A stretch of 64,000 nucleotides of DNA from NCBI GenBank assembly GCA_963756575.1, contig CAVWOM010000008.1, positions 62,001 to 126,000 of the forward strand, read 5' to 3'. Of this stretch, positions 50,301 through 57,746 are shown one piece after another. The translations under genes were made by a program, and so were the position numbers. The stretch's first letter is position 1. Every line of letters starts with the position of its first letter. The DNA comes from Palsa-504 sp963756575 (lineage in GTDB: Bacteria > Actinomycetota > Actinomycetes > Streptosporangiales > Streptosporangiaceae). The notes under the pieces are model-generated. The model was not told the origin of the DNA and made no database searches. It was given only the letters and a program-made list of their open reading frames with translations.

Positions 50301-51295
50301 GCCCCTAGCAGGCCGAAGTCGTAGGCGCAGGCGCCGCGGCCGGATACCTCGAGGGTGTAGCGCTCCATCCAGCCGCGCGCGTCCAGCGGCTCGTCGTCCG
50401 GCAGCGCGGCCCACGCGGCGACGAGCCTGCGCGCCTGGTCCTTCATCCGCTCCAGCTGGGTGCGCTGGTGGGCGGGGGAGTACCAGGGCAGCATCACCCG
50501 GCGGATCCGCTCGTAGTGATCGCCGTCGCCGATCACCGACAGGCCGCCGCCGCGGGAGTTGGCGAGCTGGTCGAAGAAGTTGATGTCCTCGACCCGCTTG
50601 CCGAACCGCTCCTCGTCGGCTGCGACCTCGTCGAGCAGTCCGGGGTCGGACACCACGACCAGGCGCCATTTCTTGGTCGGGATCCCGACCGCGTAGATGT
50701 GCCCGAACCGGCGGTAGTACTCGAGCTGGGTGTCGTTGTCGTTGAGGATGTCGAAGTTCGCGAACCGCTCGCCCCGCGGTACCAGCCAGCGGATCGCGTA
50801 CGGGATCTCGAGCGGGCCGGTTGCTTCAGGTGCTTCAGGTGCTTCAGTTGCTTCAGTTGCTTCAGGGGCTTTCGGGGCTTTCGGGGCTTTCGGGGTGCCG
50901 GTCTCGGCGGGAGGCAGGTTGGGCGGCCCCGCCGGGGCGAGTTCGGTCAGGTCGTGGCCGGTGAGCCGGAACGTGGTGTCGCCGAAGCCGATCGTGTCCC
51001 CGTCGGCCAGGGGTGCCGTCGTGATCCGCTGCTCGTTGACGAAGGTGCCGTTGGTGCTGCCGTTGTCGGCCAGCACCCAGCGATCGCCTTCACGCCGGAG
51101 CACCGCGTGCTGCCAGGACACGCAGGCGTCCGGGACCACGATGTCGGCCTCCGGGTCGCGGCCGACCAGGTACGCCGGACCTGGCGGCAGGCTGCGCTGC
51201 CCGTTCCTGGTCCGCACCTTCAGGAACGGGGCCGCGGCTTCCAGCGACGGCGCGGCCGCTTCCGGTGCCGCGCTCGCCCGGTTCCACCATTCCAT
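47375..51295 (-). CDS. FHA-cytochrome P450-reductase fusion (CYP102-like)
   Basis: A 1306-residue fusion. Residues 26-112 are an FHA phosphopeptide-binding domain: VGRDPEADIVV, SWQH at 60-63 and STNGTFVN at 80-87. A charged repeat linker (135-160) follows. Residues 163-628 are a P450: I-helix NGFNGPS at 438-444, ExxR as ETMR at 497-500, heme loop FSIGKRQC with Cys578. Residues 675-830 are an FMN flavodoxin domain (YGSNFGANKE), and 895-1306 the FAD/NADPH part (RYYS at 1088-1091, SAGTGLAPMR at 1161-1170, terminal DLWG), as in P450 BM3. It should oxidise a substrate using NADPH alone, but the I-helix lacks the acid-threonine pair. ATG at 51295 follows GGGAGG. FHA function in this fusion is unknown. 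Confidence 0.92.
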   Translation of the reverse strand: MEWWNRASAAPEAAAPSLEAAAPFLKVRTRNGQRSLPPGPAYLVGRDPEADIVVPDACVSWQHAVLRREGDRWVLADNGSTNGTFVNEQRITTAPLADGDTIGFGDTTFRLTGHDLTELAPAGPPNLPPAETGTPKAPKAPKAPEATEATEAPEAPEATGPLEIPYAIRWLVPRGERFANFDILNDNDTQLEYYRRFGHIYAVGIPTKKWRLVVVSDPGLLDEVAADEERFGKRVEDINFFDQLANSRGGGLSVIGDGDHYERIRRVMLPWYSPAHQRTQLERMKDQARRLVAAWAALPDDEPLDARGWMERYTLEVSGRGACAYDFGLLGADPGVPHPFATAVPASTKESILRVADPRPDFTAFAGRARRARRKAYRRHNAELFQTADALVRARMHTCPLGPQTDLLSRLVSTPDPETGEFLDAVTIRDQILMHLSNGFNGPSITAAWLVYVLATNPDVEERLIAEVDAITGGDPDYDLRYEDLAAMTYATQVIKETMRVYPPMPVTIRRSLKDSTLGRYRVRQGDIILVGTLAAQRDPRYWGPDPDRFDPEQFTMDKVTARPRHAFIPFSIGKRQCMAQEVTFMMLRVLLFEIVRRYRLRLAPGASVVKNTVVTTKPAAVPVIRVPRDVTRAAPAARPETARPEAARPAPDYAIRPAPGWGPPTEIPRASAYRHLVIAYGSNFGANKELAERFAERSDFHGYTSDVITLNELADMPPRTQPWLLVVMTSTYTSNPPSNAAAFKSWLERTAPDTGTWRNCRYLVWGLGNSQWNAFLAFPRYVHAKLAGLGATPLAGLGYGDVGSPAWEGLHATWNSQVWPALLELSGARPTAGAAERVAAVSAIAGALTSTDSNTAMHSSLYGDDDVTQPVPRPPTVTSIMRRLAPVAEDPGGSPSRVLLAPAILTNAVGVRTAEARVLACQDLLGPEARKRVRQLDLSLPPGVIYRAGDHLGVCPKNDDERVERLARLLGASLDGLFMAPKGVDLRAVPKGVVLQVRNVLTSLVDIGGRPGLPLLDLLLGKAADSGERSGLAAIRTVLATPDGPPSALRAEIDAGGYDVLRLLEQFPSCSLNIFEFLRVAQPLRPRYYSASSSPRVHGDGIAQLTVGLTVTPVPGGEFLGAGSRYLHALRKGDRLNVFGDSADGFRLQQDATKPMIFVSAGTGLAPMRAFLWERLAMRRAGVSLAEAALFNGIGSARHDYLYRDEIGQFAAEGVLNHVHVAMSREPPDRREYVQDRIRAQGALVWRLLEAGGYVYVCGSAPVRAAVRAAFADVITDHGAMPREHAAAYLDELETTARYRPDLWG
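50819..50890 (-). repeat. 9-bp tandem repeat in FHA-P450 linker
   Basis: Eight consecutive 9-base units encode three-residue repeats KAP, KAP, KAP, EAT, EAT, EAP, EAP, EAT between the FHA and P450 domains (residues 136-159). Units are nearly identical at DNA level, so copy number may vary between strains. It makes a stiff, extended, charge-segregated linker. Confidence 0.85.
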
Positions 51296-51453
51296 TTACA
51301 GCCTCCCCCCGCCGGCCGGCTGCGTTCTGGCGACGCCGCCGACACCCGATGGAGGGGGGAGGAGCTGCACTGATACATCAAGAGCGCGACTGATTGCCGA
51401 GTTCGCGGTGACGGGCACGCGGCCGGTAGCGGTCGTCACCGCGAACGCGGGGC

Positions 51454-51523
51454 GGTCAGGCCACCTGCGGGTAGCGGTGGTCAGGCCACCTGCGGGTAGC
51501 GGTGGTCAGGCCACCTGCGGGTA
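51454..51523. repeat. 25-bp tandem repeat duplicating the 3' end of the SDR gene
   Basis: Two full 25-base units (51454-51478 and 51479-51503) and a third partial one (51504-51523) that contains the last codons and stop of the SDR gene (Tyr-Pro-Gln-Val-Ala-stop on the minus strand). The units were copied out of the gene's end into the intergenic region. They lie between the SDR gene and the upstream side of the FHA-P450 gene. Confidence 0.8.
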
Positions 51524-52204
51524 CAGGCCGCGGACGCCGGCCGACAGGGCCGCCAGGACCTGCTTGCTGATCTCGTCGGCCACGATCTCGGTCTCGTCCG
51601 CCGCGATGCCGTCCAGCGCGATCCGGGCGATGTCGGCCGGGTCGGACTTCGGGTCGGTGACGTGCCGGGCCAGGTCGGTGTCCATGTACCCGACGTGCAG
51701 CGACGCCACCCGAGTGCCCTGGGGTGCCAGCTCGACCCGCAGCGCGTTGGTCAGCGACCACTCCGCCGCCTTGGCCGCGCTGTAGGCGCCGATGTTCGGG
51801 AAGGTCACCCAGGAGAGCACGGACAGGATGTTCAGCACCGTGCTGCGCTCGTGCTCGGCCAGCTGCGGGGCGAAGGCCCGGGTCACGGCCAGGGTGCCGA
51901 AGAAGTGAGTGTCCATCTCGAGCCGCACGTCGGCCAGGTCCCCGGTGAGCAGCGAGGCGCCGGTGCCCGATCCGGCGTTGTTGATGAGGATCGAGACGTC
52001 GCGGGTAGCGGCGGCCGCGGCGGCCACCGACGCGGGGTCGGTCACGTCCAGGGCGATGGGCGTGACGCCCGCCAGGTCGACCGAGGCGGGGTTGCGGGCG
52101 GCGGCGTACACGGTGGCGCCCCGGTCACGCAGCTGCGCCGCCAGTTGCCGGCCGAAGCCGCGGTTCGCCCCGGTGACCAGTGCTGTCTTTCCGCTGATGT
52201 CCAT
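51506..52204 (-). CDS. SDR-family oxidoreductase
   Basis: A 232-residue SDR: TGANRGFGRQLAAQLRDRGA, NNAGSGTGASLL, serine in LNILSVLSW, active-site YSAAKAAEWSL. Ends VRGLYPQVA with the stop inside a tandem repeat. The group is similar to actinobacterial SDRs controlled by adjacent HxlR regulators; substrate unknown. ATG at 52204 follows GGAAAGGATC. Divergent from the HxlR gene. Confidence 0.9.
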   Translation of the reverse strand: MDISGKTALVTGANRGFGRQLAAQLRDRGATVYAAARNPASVDLAGVTPIALDVTDPASVAAAAAATRDVSILINNAGSGTGASLLTGDLADVRLEMDTHFFGTLAVTRAFAPQLAEHERSTVLNILSVLSWVTFPNIGAYSAAKAAEWSLTNALRVELAPQGTRVASLHVGYMDTDLARHVTDPKSDPADIARIALDGIAADETEIVADEISKQVLAALSAGVRGLYPQVA

Positions 52205-52224
52205 CGGCCGGATCCTTTCCTGAG

Positions 52225-52241
52225 TAGGTTTTCCCAACCTA
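52225..52241. promoter_or_regulatory. Inverted repeat between SDR and HxlR genes
   Basis: TAGGTT-TTCCC-AACCTA is a perfect six-base-arm inverted repeat; a wider pair CTGAGT (from 52220) and ACTCAG (ending near 52270) encloses it. Lies in the 70-base divergent gap and is the likely HxlR operator. Confidence 0.6.
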
Positions 52242-52275
52242 GCATGGCTGAGTATGGAAACCCAACTCAGTAGGT

Positions 52276-52731
52276 ATGCTCGTTCGTATGGCGAAGCTGC
52301 CCGAGGATCCCTGCTCGATCGCGCGCACCCTGAGCGTGGTCGGAGAGCGCTGGACAATCCTGATCCTGCGCGAGGCGTTCTTCGGCGCGAGCCGGTTCGC
52401 CGAGTTCCGGGACCGGCTCGGCGTGGCCCCCGACGTGCTGTCGGACCGGCTGGCCACGCTGGTCGAGTTCGGCGTGATGTCCCGTGAGCCGTACCGCGAG
52501 CCCGGCGCCAGGTCCCGGGACGCCTACCGGCTGACCCCGGCCGGCCGGGAGCTGCAGGTGGTCCTCAGCGCGCTGCAGCAGTGGGGGGACGAGCACCTGC
52601 CCCGGCCCGAGGGCCCGACCATGCTCCGCCGGATCCGCGGTACCGACGGCCCGGTGCGCGTGGGCTACCTGGACGAGCAGGGCCGCGAAGTCGCCCCCGC
52701 TGACCTGGCCGTCATCCCCACAGGCACCTAG
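52276..52731 (+). CDS. HxlR-family regulator
   Basis: A 151-residue winged-helix regulator: PCSIARTLSVVGERWTILIL, REAFFGASRFAEFRDRLGVA and LSDRLATLVEFGVMSREPY are the HxlR core, with the conserved cysteine in the CSIARTL segment, which often senses oxidants or aldehydes. It has a C-terminal extension of about 45 residues (TMLRRIRGTDGPVRVGYLDE). ATG at 52276; ATG at 52288 gives the usual family start and may be the true one. Presumably controls the divergent SDR gene. Confidence 0.9.
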   Translation: MLVRMAKLPEDPCSIARTLSVVGERWTILILREAFFGASRFAEFRDRLGVAPDVLSDRLATLVEFGVMSREPYREPGARSRDAYRLTPAGRELQVVLSALQQWGDEHLPRPEGPTMLRRIRGTDGPVRVGYLDEQGREVAPADLAVIPTGT

Positions 52732-53233
52732 GGCCCTCGCGTACCACGCTTAGGCCCTCGCGTACCACGCCGGGCGCTTAGGCCCTCGCGTACCACGTCA
52801 GGCCCTCATGGATATTCGCGCACCGCACCGGACGCTTAGGCTCTTCACGCCGAATCTTCGCCGGAAAGCAACACAGGACACTCTGTCACCACGCCGCGCA
52901 CGGGCACCGAATCAAGCCGCCCAGCAGGCATATCACAACTGGCCCTATGTTCCATGGGCGCGGCTCTTATGCGGTGGGTGGCTCCGGGCTGGGACGGCTG
53001 ATCCTGGCGGGGCGCGTGGTATCAGCCGGGGCCGCCCGGGCGGTTTCTGGCACCACCGCGATGTCACATCGATGTGGTCTTGACCACCGCAGGATCACAT
53101 CGTGGTGGTTGCCGTCGGCCGGCGTCCGAGGGCGGGCGGGAGCTGGGGGGTTGGTGTGGCGGCTGGGGGGTTGGTGTGGCGGCTGGGGGCAGCGGGTGAG
53201 CCCGGGAGCGCGCTCGCGGCGCTCGGCGGGTGC
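52732..53233. repeat. Repeat-rich intergenic region
   Basis: About 500 bases without a gene. Three copies of a 17-base unit GGCCCTCGCGTACCACG at 52732-52748, 52753-52769 and 52781-52797; a partial hairpin CCACCGCGATGT (53053-53064) with ACATCGTGGTGG (53097-53108) enclosing GTGGTC-TT-GACCAC; and a 20-base tandem repeat (53143-53162, 53163-53182, partial third) of G/T-rich sequence. It separates HxlR from the convergent thioesterase. Confidence 0.65.
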
Positions 53234-53859
53234 CTAGGGCTGGCCGGGGCGGAGCTCGACGAAGAGGCCCTCGGCGTCCGCGCAGATCAGCTCGCCGTCG
53301 CGCAGGGAGGCGTATAGGTAGCGCTTGCGTCCCTCTTGCCGTTCGAACCGCGCCTCGGCGTGGAGCACCCGGCCCAGCGGGGTGATGCTGCGGTAGTTGA
53401 CGTGCAGGTAGGCCGTGCGCGAGGGGCGGCGCTCGGTGTTGGCCAGCCGCCCATCATCTCGTCGAAGATCAGCGCGATGGCCCCGCCGTGCGCCGCGCCG
53501 TTCCCGCCGACGAAGAACCGGCCGAAGGTGACGTGTCCCCGGACGTAGTTGGGGCTGTGCTCCTCGACGTACAGGGCCGGGGCCATGGCCTGGCCGCGGC
53601 CGGGCTGGGCGGGCAGGCGCCCGGCCAGCTGCTCGTGCTCCGGCACCTGATGGCGGTTCAGCTCCGCGGTCAGCCGGGTCAGGTCCGAGGTCACCGCGGC
53701 CACCAGGTCGTCTGGCGGTACGGCGCCGGCGAAGGCGTCCTGGAACACGCGCAGCGCCTCCACCATCGCCGGGTATCCCGGCGGCATCTCGGCCGGCGTC
53801 GGCTCGCGCCAGGCCGAGTCGAACCCGTCCGGGGTGCCGCGGTACTCCCTGGTCGCCAA
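53234..53859 (-). CDS. PaaI-type (hotdog) thioesterase, one frame change
   Basis: A hotdog-fold acyl-CoA thioesterase of about 208 residues. N-terminal part to GHVTFGRFFVGGNGAAHGGA, IALIFDEMMG is in one frame; the rest, RLANTERRPSRTAYLHVNYR, SITPLGRVLHAEARFERQEG, RKRYLYASLRDGEL, is in another, ending with the stop at 53234. Adding one C at about 53450 joins them. The HGG and the aspartate of FDEMMG are the expected hotdog active-site elements. As written, the first frame stops early at 53287. A sequencing error is the likely reason. TTG start at 53859 with GGAGGAG upstream. Confidence 0.75.
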
Positions 53860-53917
53860 GCGCTTCTCCTCCGGTCGGCCCGGAGTAGCAGGCTATGCGG
53901 GCCCCCGGCGCCCCCGC

Positions 53918-54850
53918 CTACCGCCCCTGGGCGAGGCGGCGGTTGTGCACTCGCAGCGCCAGCGCGGTCAGCGCGATGAGCGGTGTGGGGGAGCCCGCCT
54001 TGGCCGCCCGCGCGGCGAAGTCGGCCAGGACGGCCTCGACCTCGGTCGGGCGGCCCGCCATCAGGTCGCGGGATAGCGACGACGTGCTGGGCGCCCCCGC
54101 GGCCGTCAGCGTCCGCTCGGTCGCGGTCAGCTGGCCGGGCGGCACCGGGTGACCCGCCGCCGTGGCCGCGCCCGCCGCCTCGGCCAGGACCGAACGCGCG
54201 AAGTCATCGCCACCGGGAACGGCGACGATGTCTCCGATAGGAGCGCGCATCAGCGAGGTGACCGCCCCGATGCTGGCGATGAAGACCCACTTGGCCCACA
54301 TGGCGCCGACGATGTCGGTGCGGACGGCCGCGTCGGCCCCGGCGTCACGGAAGGCCGCGGTCAGCTGGCCGGCCCGTGCGCTCGGCGAGCCGTCCAGCTC
54401 ACCCAGCTCCACCTCGAACATCGGGGCCAGAACCCGGATCGTCCCGTCGTCCGCCAGGTCGGTGGCGACCCGCAGCACCCCGCCGAGCACCGCCGTTCCG
54501 AACCGATCGGCCAGGGCCTCCAGATGCGCGATCCCGTTGAGGAAGGGCACGATCGCGGTGGTCGGCCCGACCGCGGGCGCGATGTCCGCCATCACCTGGC
54601 CCAGGGCATCCGACTTCACCGCGATCAGCACCGCGTCGTACCGCGAGTCCAGTTCCGCGGCGGTCAGCACCGGCACCCGCACCGTGCGCGTCCCGCCTTC
54701 GACGCCGGTCCCGGCGAGCCGCAGGCCGTCCTCGCGCAACCGCTCCGCCCGGCGGGGGCGGGCCAGTATGGTCACGTCCTGGCCGGCCTCGGCCAGCCGG
54801 GCGGCCACGAAGCCGCCGACCGCCCCGGGCCCGGCCACGAGAATCCTCAT
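53918..54850 (-). CDS. 2-dehydropantoate 2-reductase family (PanE/ApbA-like)
   Basis: A 310-residue NADPH-dependent ketopantoate reductase-like protein: MRILVAGPGAVGGFVAARLA Rossmann motif, IAVKSDALGQVM, lysine in MWAKWVFIASIGAVTSLMR and SSLSRDLMAGRPTEVEAVLA with the characteristic serine/arginine. Many genomes contain paralogues acting on other 2-oxoacids, so the pantothenate role is not assured. ATG at 54850; a longer frame to 54895 is less likely because the family begins here. Confidence 0.9.
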   Translation of the reverse strand: MRILVAGPGAVGGFVAARLAEAGQDVTILARPRRAERLREDGLRLAGTGVEGGTRTVRVPVLTAAELDSRYDAVLIAVKSDALGQVMADIAPAVGPTTAIVPFLNGIAHLEALADRFGTAVLGGVLRVATDLADDGTIRVLAPMFEVELGELDGSPSARAGQLTAAFRDAGADAAVRTDIVGAMWAKWVFIASIGAVTSLMRAPIGDIVAVPGGDDFARSVLAEAAGAATAAGHPVPPGQLTATERTLTAAGAPSTSSLSRDLMAGRPTEVEAVLADFAARAAKAGSPTPLIALTALALRVHNRRLAQGR

Positions 54851-55032
54851 CTTCGGCACGTCCCGAGCATAGGCCCCATAACTTTCGATATGCAAGCCAG
54901 GTGGCCATTAGCTAGGTTAGCGCGGATCGTTCGTCGATTTCGGTTGTGATAGCAACCAAAACAACGAAAGATCTTTGATCCGAACGAGGGCCTGTCTCCG
55001 CCCTGGCCCCGCTGCCAGTGGCGGGCGGGCGG

Positions 55033-56178
55033 TCAGAGGTGGTGCTCGGTCAGGTGGGCGCCGAGGACGTCGTAGCCGAAGTCGGCGGCCGGGTCCCGCC
55101 ACACCGAGTGGGCGTGGTTGGCCTTGCGCTGCGTGTTGTCGTACTCGATCAGCAGCCGCGGGCCCTGCAGCCGGTAGTAGTGCGGCGCGCCCGCCTCGAC
55201 CGGGCCGGCCCAGGCCAGGTGGACGGCGTCCAGCGCGGCGTCGCCGGAGTAGTCCGGGGCCAGCCCGTCCGGGACCCGGCCCAGGTAGGTGGCCAGCGCC
55301 GCGCGCAGCAGCTCCCGCTGCCCGGCGCCGAGGGCGGTGGCCGGCAGGCCCTTGGGCGCGCTGCTCAGCGCGACCCGCTGGTGGTCGGCGGCGTCGTAGC
55401 CGGAGTCCCGTTCGGCGGCGTCGCCCACCCGGGTGATCAGGTCGAGCAGACCAGGATCGGAGAAAAGCCCGCGCCAGATGTCGCGCAGGTGGATCAGCTC
55501 GTCGCCCTCGGACAGCTGCGACCGGTTGGCGCCGACGATGTCGGACGGGGCCCGGTCGAGCAGGATCGCCCGGCCGGCCTGGTCCGGGTCGAGCGAGCGG
55601 ACCAGCTCGCGGGCCAGGTCCTCGGCCCCGGCCAGCGGGCGCAGCGGCGGGCCGCCCAGCAGCGGGGAGGAGGCCGGGTCGGCGCCGAAGAAGCACGGGG
55701 TCGTCGAGCGGACCGCCCCGTCGACGACGAGGTTGCTGAGCGAGATGTGGTGGCCGCCGAACCGCCAGCCCCACGCCCCCGCGCCGCCCGGCTCGCCGAA
55801 CACCCGCAGGTAGTACAGCCCGGGGTCACGTCCCCGCTCGCGGCCCCAGTCGACGGACCAGCCCTCGGTCCGGTCGAGCACGTTGTCCAGGCCGAGGATG
55901 GCGGCGGCGGTGACGTACCCCGCTTCGGAAAGCCCGGTGGAGACGAGCCGCAGGGCCAGCCGCTGCTGGGCCGGGCGCTGGCCGCCGAGGGTCAGCCCGC
56001 CGTGGTCGGTGGGGGTGTAGAACCAGCGCCTGCGCTCGGCGTCGGCTTCGGCGTCGCCGCTGGGCGCGACGCCGGTGGCGACGGCCCGCTGCGCCGGGTC
56101 GAGCGCGTCCAGCCAGGCGGCCGCCGCGGCGGCCATGGCCTTGGCGGTCTCGCTGGCGACCTCACTGGTTTTGTCCAC
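55033..56178 (-). CDS. DUF3500 family protein
   Basis: A 381-residue protein of the DUF3500 kind. Recognisable strings: RRRWFYTPTDHGGLTLGGQR, YYLRVFGEPGGAGAWGWRFG, GGHHISLSNLVVDG and, near the C-terminus, YYRLQGPRLLIEYDNTQ and ANHAHSVWRDPAADFGYDVL. Histidine-rich and well conserved in length, suggesting an enzyme, perhaps metal dependent, but no activity is known. No signal peptide. GTG at 56178. Divergent from the enoyl-CoA hydratase gene with 45 bases between. Confidence 0.88.
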   Translation of the reverse strand: MDKTSEVASETAKAMAAAAAAWLDALDPAQRAVATGVAPSGDAEADAERRRWFYTPTDHGGLTLGGQRPAQQRLALRLVSTGLSEAGYVTAAAILGLDNVLDRTEGWSVDWGRERGRDPGLYYLRVFGEPGGAGAWGWRFGGHHISLSNLVVDGAVRSTTPCFFGADPASSPLLGGPPLRPLAGAEDLARELVRSLDPDQAGRAILLDRAPSDIVGANRSQLSEGDELIHLRDIWRGLFSDPGLLDLITRVGDAAERDSGYDAADHQRVALSSAPKGLPATALGAGQRELLRAALATYLGRVPDGLAPDYSGDAALDAVHLAWAGPVEAGAPHYYRLQGPRLLIEYDNTQRKANHAHSVWRDPAADFGYDVLGAHLTEHHL

Positions 56179-56223
56179 GAGCCCAAGGCTAGCCTTTCGA
56201 TCAGGATCGGATAAGGGAGCAAC

Positions 56224-57036
56224 ATGGCTGAGCAGCGGGTCACCGTGACGATCACGGACGGGGTCGCCGACGTCAGGCTGAACCGGCCGGAGAAGCGCAA
56301 CGCCCTGGACAACGCGATGTTCGCGGGGCTGATCACGACGGGGGAGCAGCTGGCGGCCGAGCCGGGTGTGCGCGCCGTGGTGCTCTCTGGCGAGGGCCCG
56401 GACTTCTGCGCGGGCCTGGACTTCGGCTCGTTCGCCGCGATGCGGGACGGCGAGCGGCTCAGCCTGCTGACCGACGTTCCCCCGCCCGGCGACAGCCCGG
56501 CCCAGGCCACCGGGCAGCGCGCCGCCTACGTCTGGGCCGAGCTGCCCGTCCCGGTCATCGCCGCGGTCACCGGGAACGCCCTGGGCGGCGGCCTGCAGAT
56601 CGCGCTCGGCGCCGACATCCGCATCGTCACGCCGGACGCGCGGCTGTCGGTGCTGGAGATCAAGTGGGGCCTGATCCCCGACATGACCGGCAGCCAGCTG
56701 CTGCCCGAGCTGGTCGGCCGGGACGTGGCCAAGGAGCTGACCTTCACCGGCCGCGTGGTCAGCGGCACCGAAGCCGTCGCGCTGGGCCTGGCCACCCGGA
56801 CCGGCGCCGACCCGCGCGGCGCCGCGCTCGAGCTGGCCCGCGGCATCGCCGCCCGCAGCCCGAACGCCATCCGGGCGGCCAAGCGGCTGCTCGACCAGGC
56901 GGGCCGGGTAGACCTGACGGCCGGCTTCGCGGCGGAGCAGAAGGAGATCCGCGCGCTCATCGGCAGCCCGAACCAGATCGAGGCGGTCGCCGCCGAGTTC
57001 GGCAAGCGCCCGCCCCAGTTCACCGACCCCGGCTGA
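56224..57036 (+). CDS. Enoyl-CoA hydratase/isomerase (crotonase) family
   Basis: A 270-residue crotonase-fold enzyme: VRLNRPEKRNALDNAMF, oxyanion hole GPDFCAGLDFGSF, second glycine site NALGGGLQIALGADIRI and the helix EIKWGLIPDMTGSQLLPELV. An aspartate and tryptophan occupy the positions around the usual catalytic glutamates (KWGLIPD), like delta-isomerase or dienoyl-CoA isomerase-type members. ATG at 56224 follows AAGGGAG. Chain specificity unknown. Confidence 0.93.
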   Translation: MAEQRVTVTITDGVADVRLNRPEKRNALDNAMFAGLITTGEQLAAEPGVRAVVLSGEGPDFCAGLDFGSFAAMRDGERLSLLTDVPPPGDSPAQATGQRAAYVWAELPVPVIAAVTGNALGGGLQIALGADIRIVTPDARLSVLEIKWGLIPDMTGSQLLPELVGRDVAKELTFTGRVVSGTEAVALGLATRTGADPRGAALELARGIAARSPNAIRAAKRLLDQAGRVDLTAGFAAEQKEIRALIGSPNQIEAVAAEFGKRPPQFTDPG

Positions 57037-57037
57037 C

Positions 57038-57492
57038 ATGTCGTTCCCGACTGTGCCAGGCAAGTACGGCTACCCGAGTGCCTACGTCAACGCCACGGAC
57101 GGGCGGGTCGGGGTGAACTGCCTCGGCATCGGCGCGCCCGCCGCCGTGAGCCAGCTGGAGGTCCAGGCCGAGCTCGGCGTCGGGCGCTGCGTGAGCGTCG
57201 GCACCGCCGGAGGCTTCCAGGACGGCCAGGAACCCGGCGACGTCGTCCTGCTCACCTCGGCCGTGCCGGACGAGGGAACGTCCTATCACTACCTCCCGCC
57301 CGGCCTGCCCGCTGTCCCCGACGAGGCTCTCACCGGCCGCTTCGCCGGCGCACTGGGCGCCGCGGGCTCGCCTTCACGACGGGGGCGACGGTGACCACGG
57401 ACGCCCCTTACCGCACCACCGCCGAGGAGGTCCGCGTCCACCGGGCGAATGGTGTCCGCTCAGTGGAGATCCTGGATGTCCTGTCAGCCTGA
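57038..57492 (+). pseudogene. Truncated purine/uridine phosphorylase-like gene
   Basis: Nucleoside phosphorylase family sequence starts abruptly with VPGKYGYPSAYVNA, then GVNCLGIGAPAAVSQLEVQA, CVSVGTAGGFQDGQEPGDVV and SYHYLPPG; after a one-base frame change near 57365 it continues LAFTTGATVTTDAPYRTTAE and ends SVEILDVLSA at the TGA at 57490. Missing are part of the N-terminus and the whole C-terminal half after the Val-Glu-x-Glu region. A decayed fragment. ATG at 57038 overlaps the crotonase stop. Confidence 0.75.
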
Positions 57493-57528
57493 GTTGACAA
57501 CCTGAGGACTTGTCAGCTTAAACTGACA
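57482..57528 (+). promoter_or_regulatory. Leaderless promoter with TGTCA/TGACA operators
   Basis: TTGACA at 57494-57499 and TAAACT at 57519-57524 (19-base spacer) are followed six bases later by the ATG of the HTH gene, so the message is probably leaderless. Two inverted repeats overlap it: TGTCA...TGACA (57482-57486 with 57495-57499) and TGTCAG-N6-CTGACA (57511-57528). Confidence 0.65.
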
Positions 57529-57530
57529 GC

Positions 57531-57743
57531 ATGACGACGATGACGGAACTGGCCGCGGCGGTGGACAGCCGGGATCCGGCCACCGGGCTGGCCGCGGTGG
57601 CCGCGCTGCGCCGGCTGCTGGACGAACTGGAGGCCGTACAGGTGAGCAACGCCCGGGCGCAGGGCTGGACCTGGCAGGCAATCGCGGCCGCGCTCGGCGT
57701 GCGCCGCCAGTCGGTGCACAAGAAGCACGCCGGGCGGGTGTGA
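57531..57743 (+). CDS. Small HTH protein
   Basis: A 70-residue DNA-binding protein. N-terminal helix DPATGLAAVAALRRLLDELE and HTH QGWTWQAIAAALGVRRQSVH ending KKHAGRV. The dense helix and the sigma-70 region 4-like or Hin-type HTH make it a compact regulator. It ends three bases before the Clp_N-domain gene on the same strand. Inverted repeats over its own start suggest autoregulation. Confidence 0.85.
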   Translation: MTTMTELAAAVDSRDPATGLAAVAALRRLLDELEAVQVSNARAQGWTWQAIAAALGVRRQSVHKKHAGRV

Positions 57744-57746
57744 CCG

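Noticed and set aside
52732..52797. CRISPR-like short repeats
   Set aside because: Units of 17 bases with spacers of 4 and 11 bases and no cas genes do not fit a CRISPR array.
54942..54957. GGTTG-TGATAG-CAACC hairpin as terminator
   Set aside because: Only five-base arms and no T-run on either strand, so termination is not supported.
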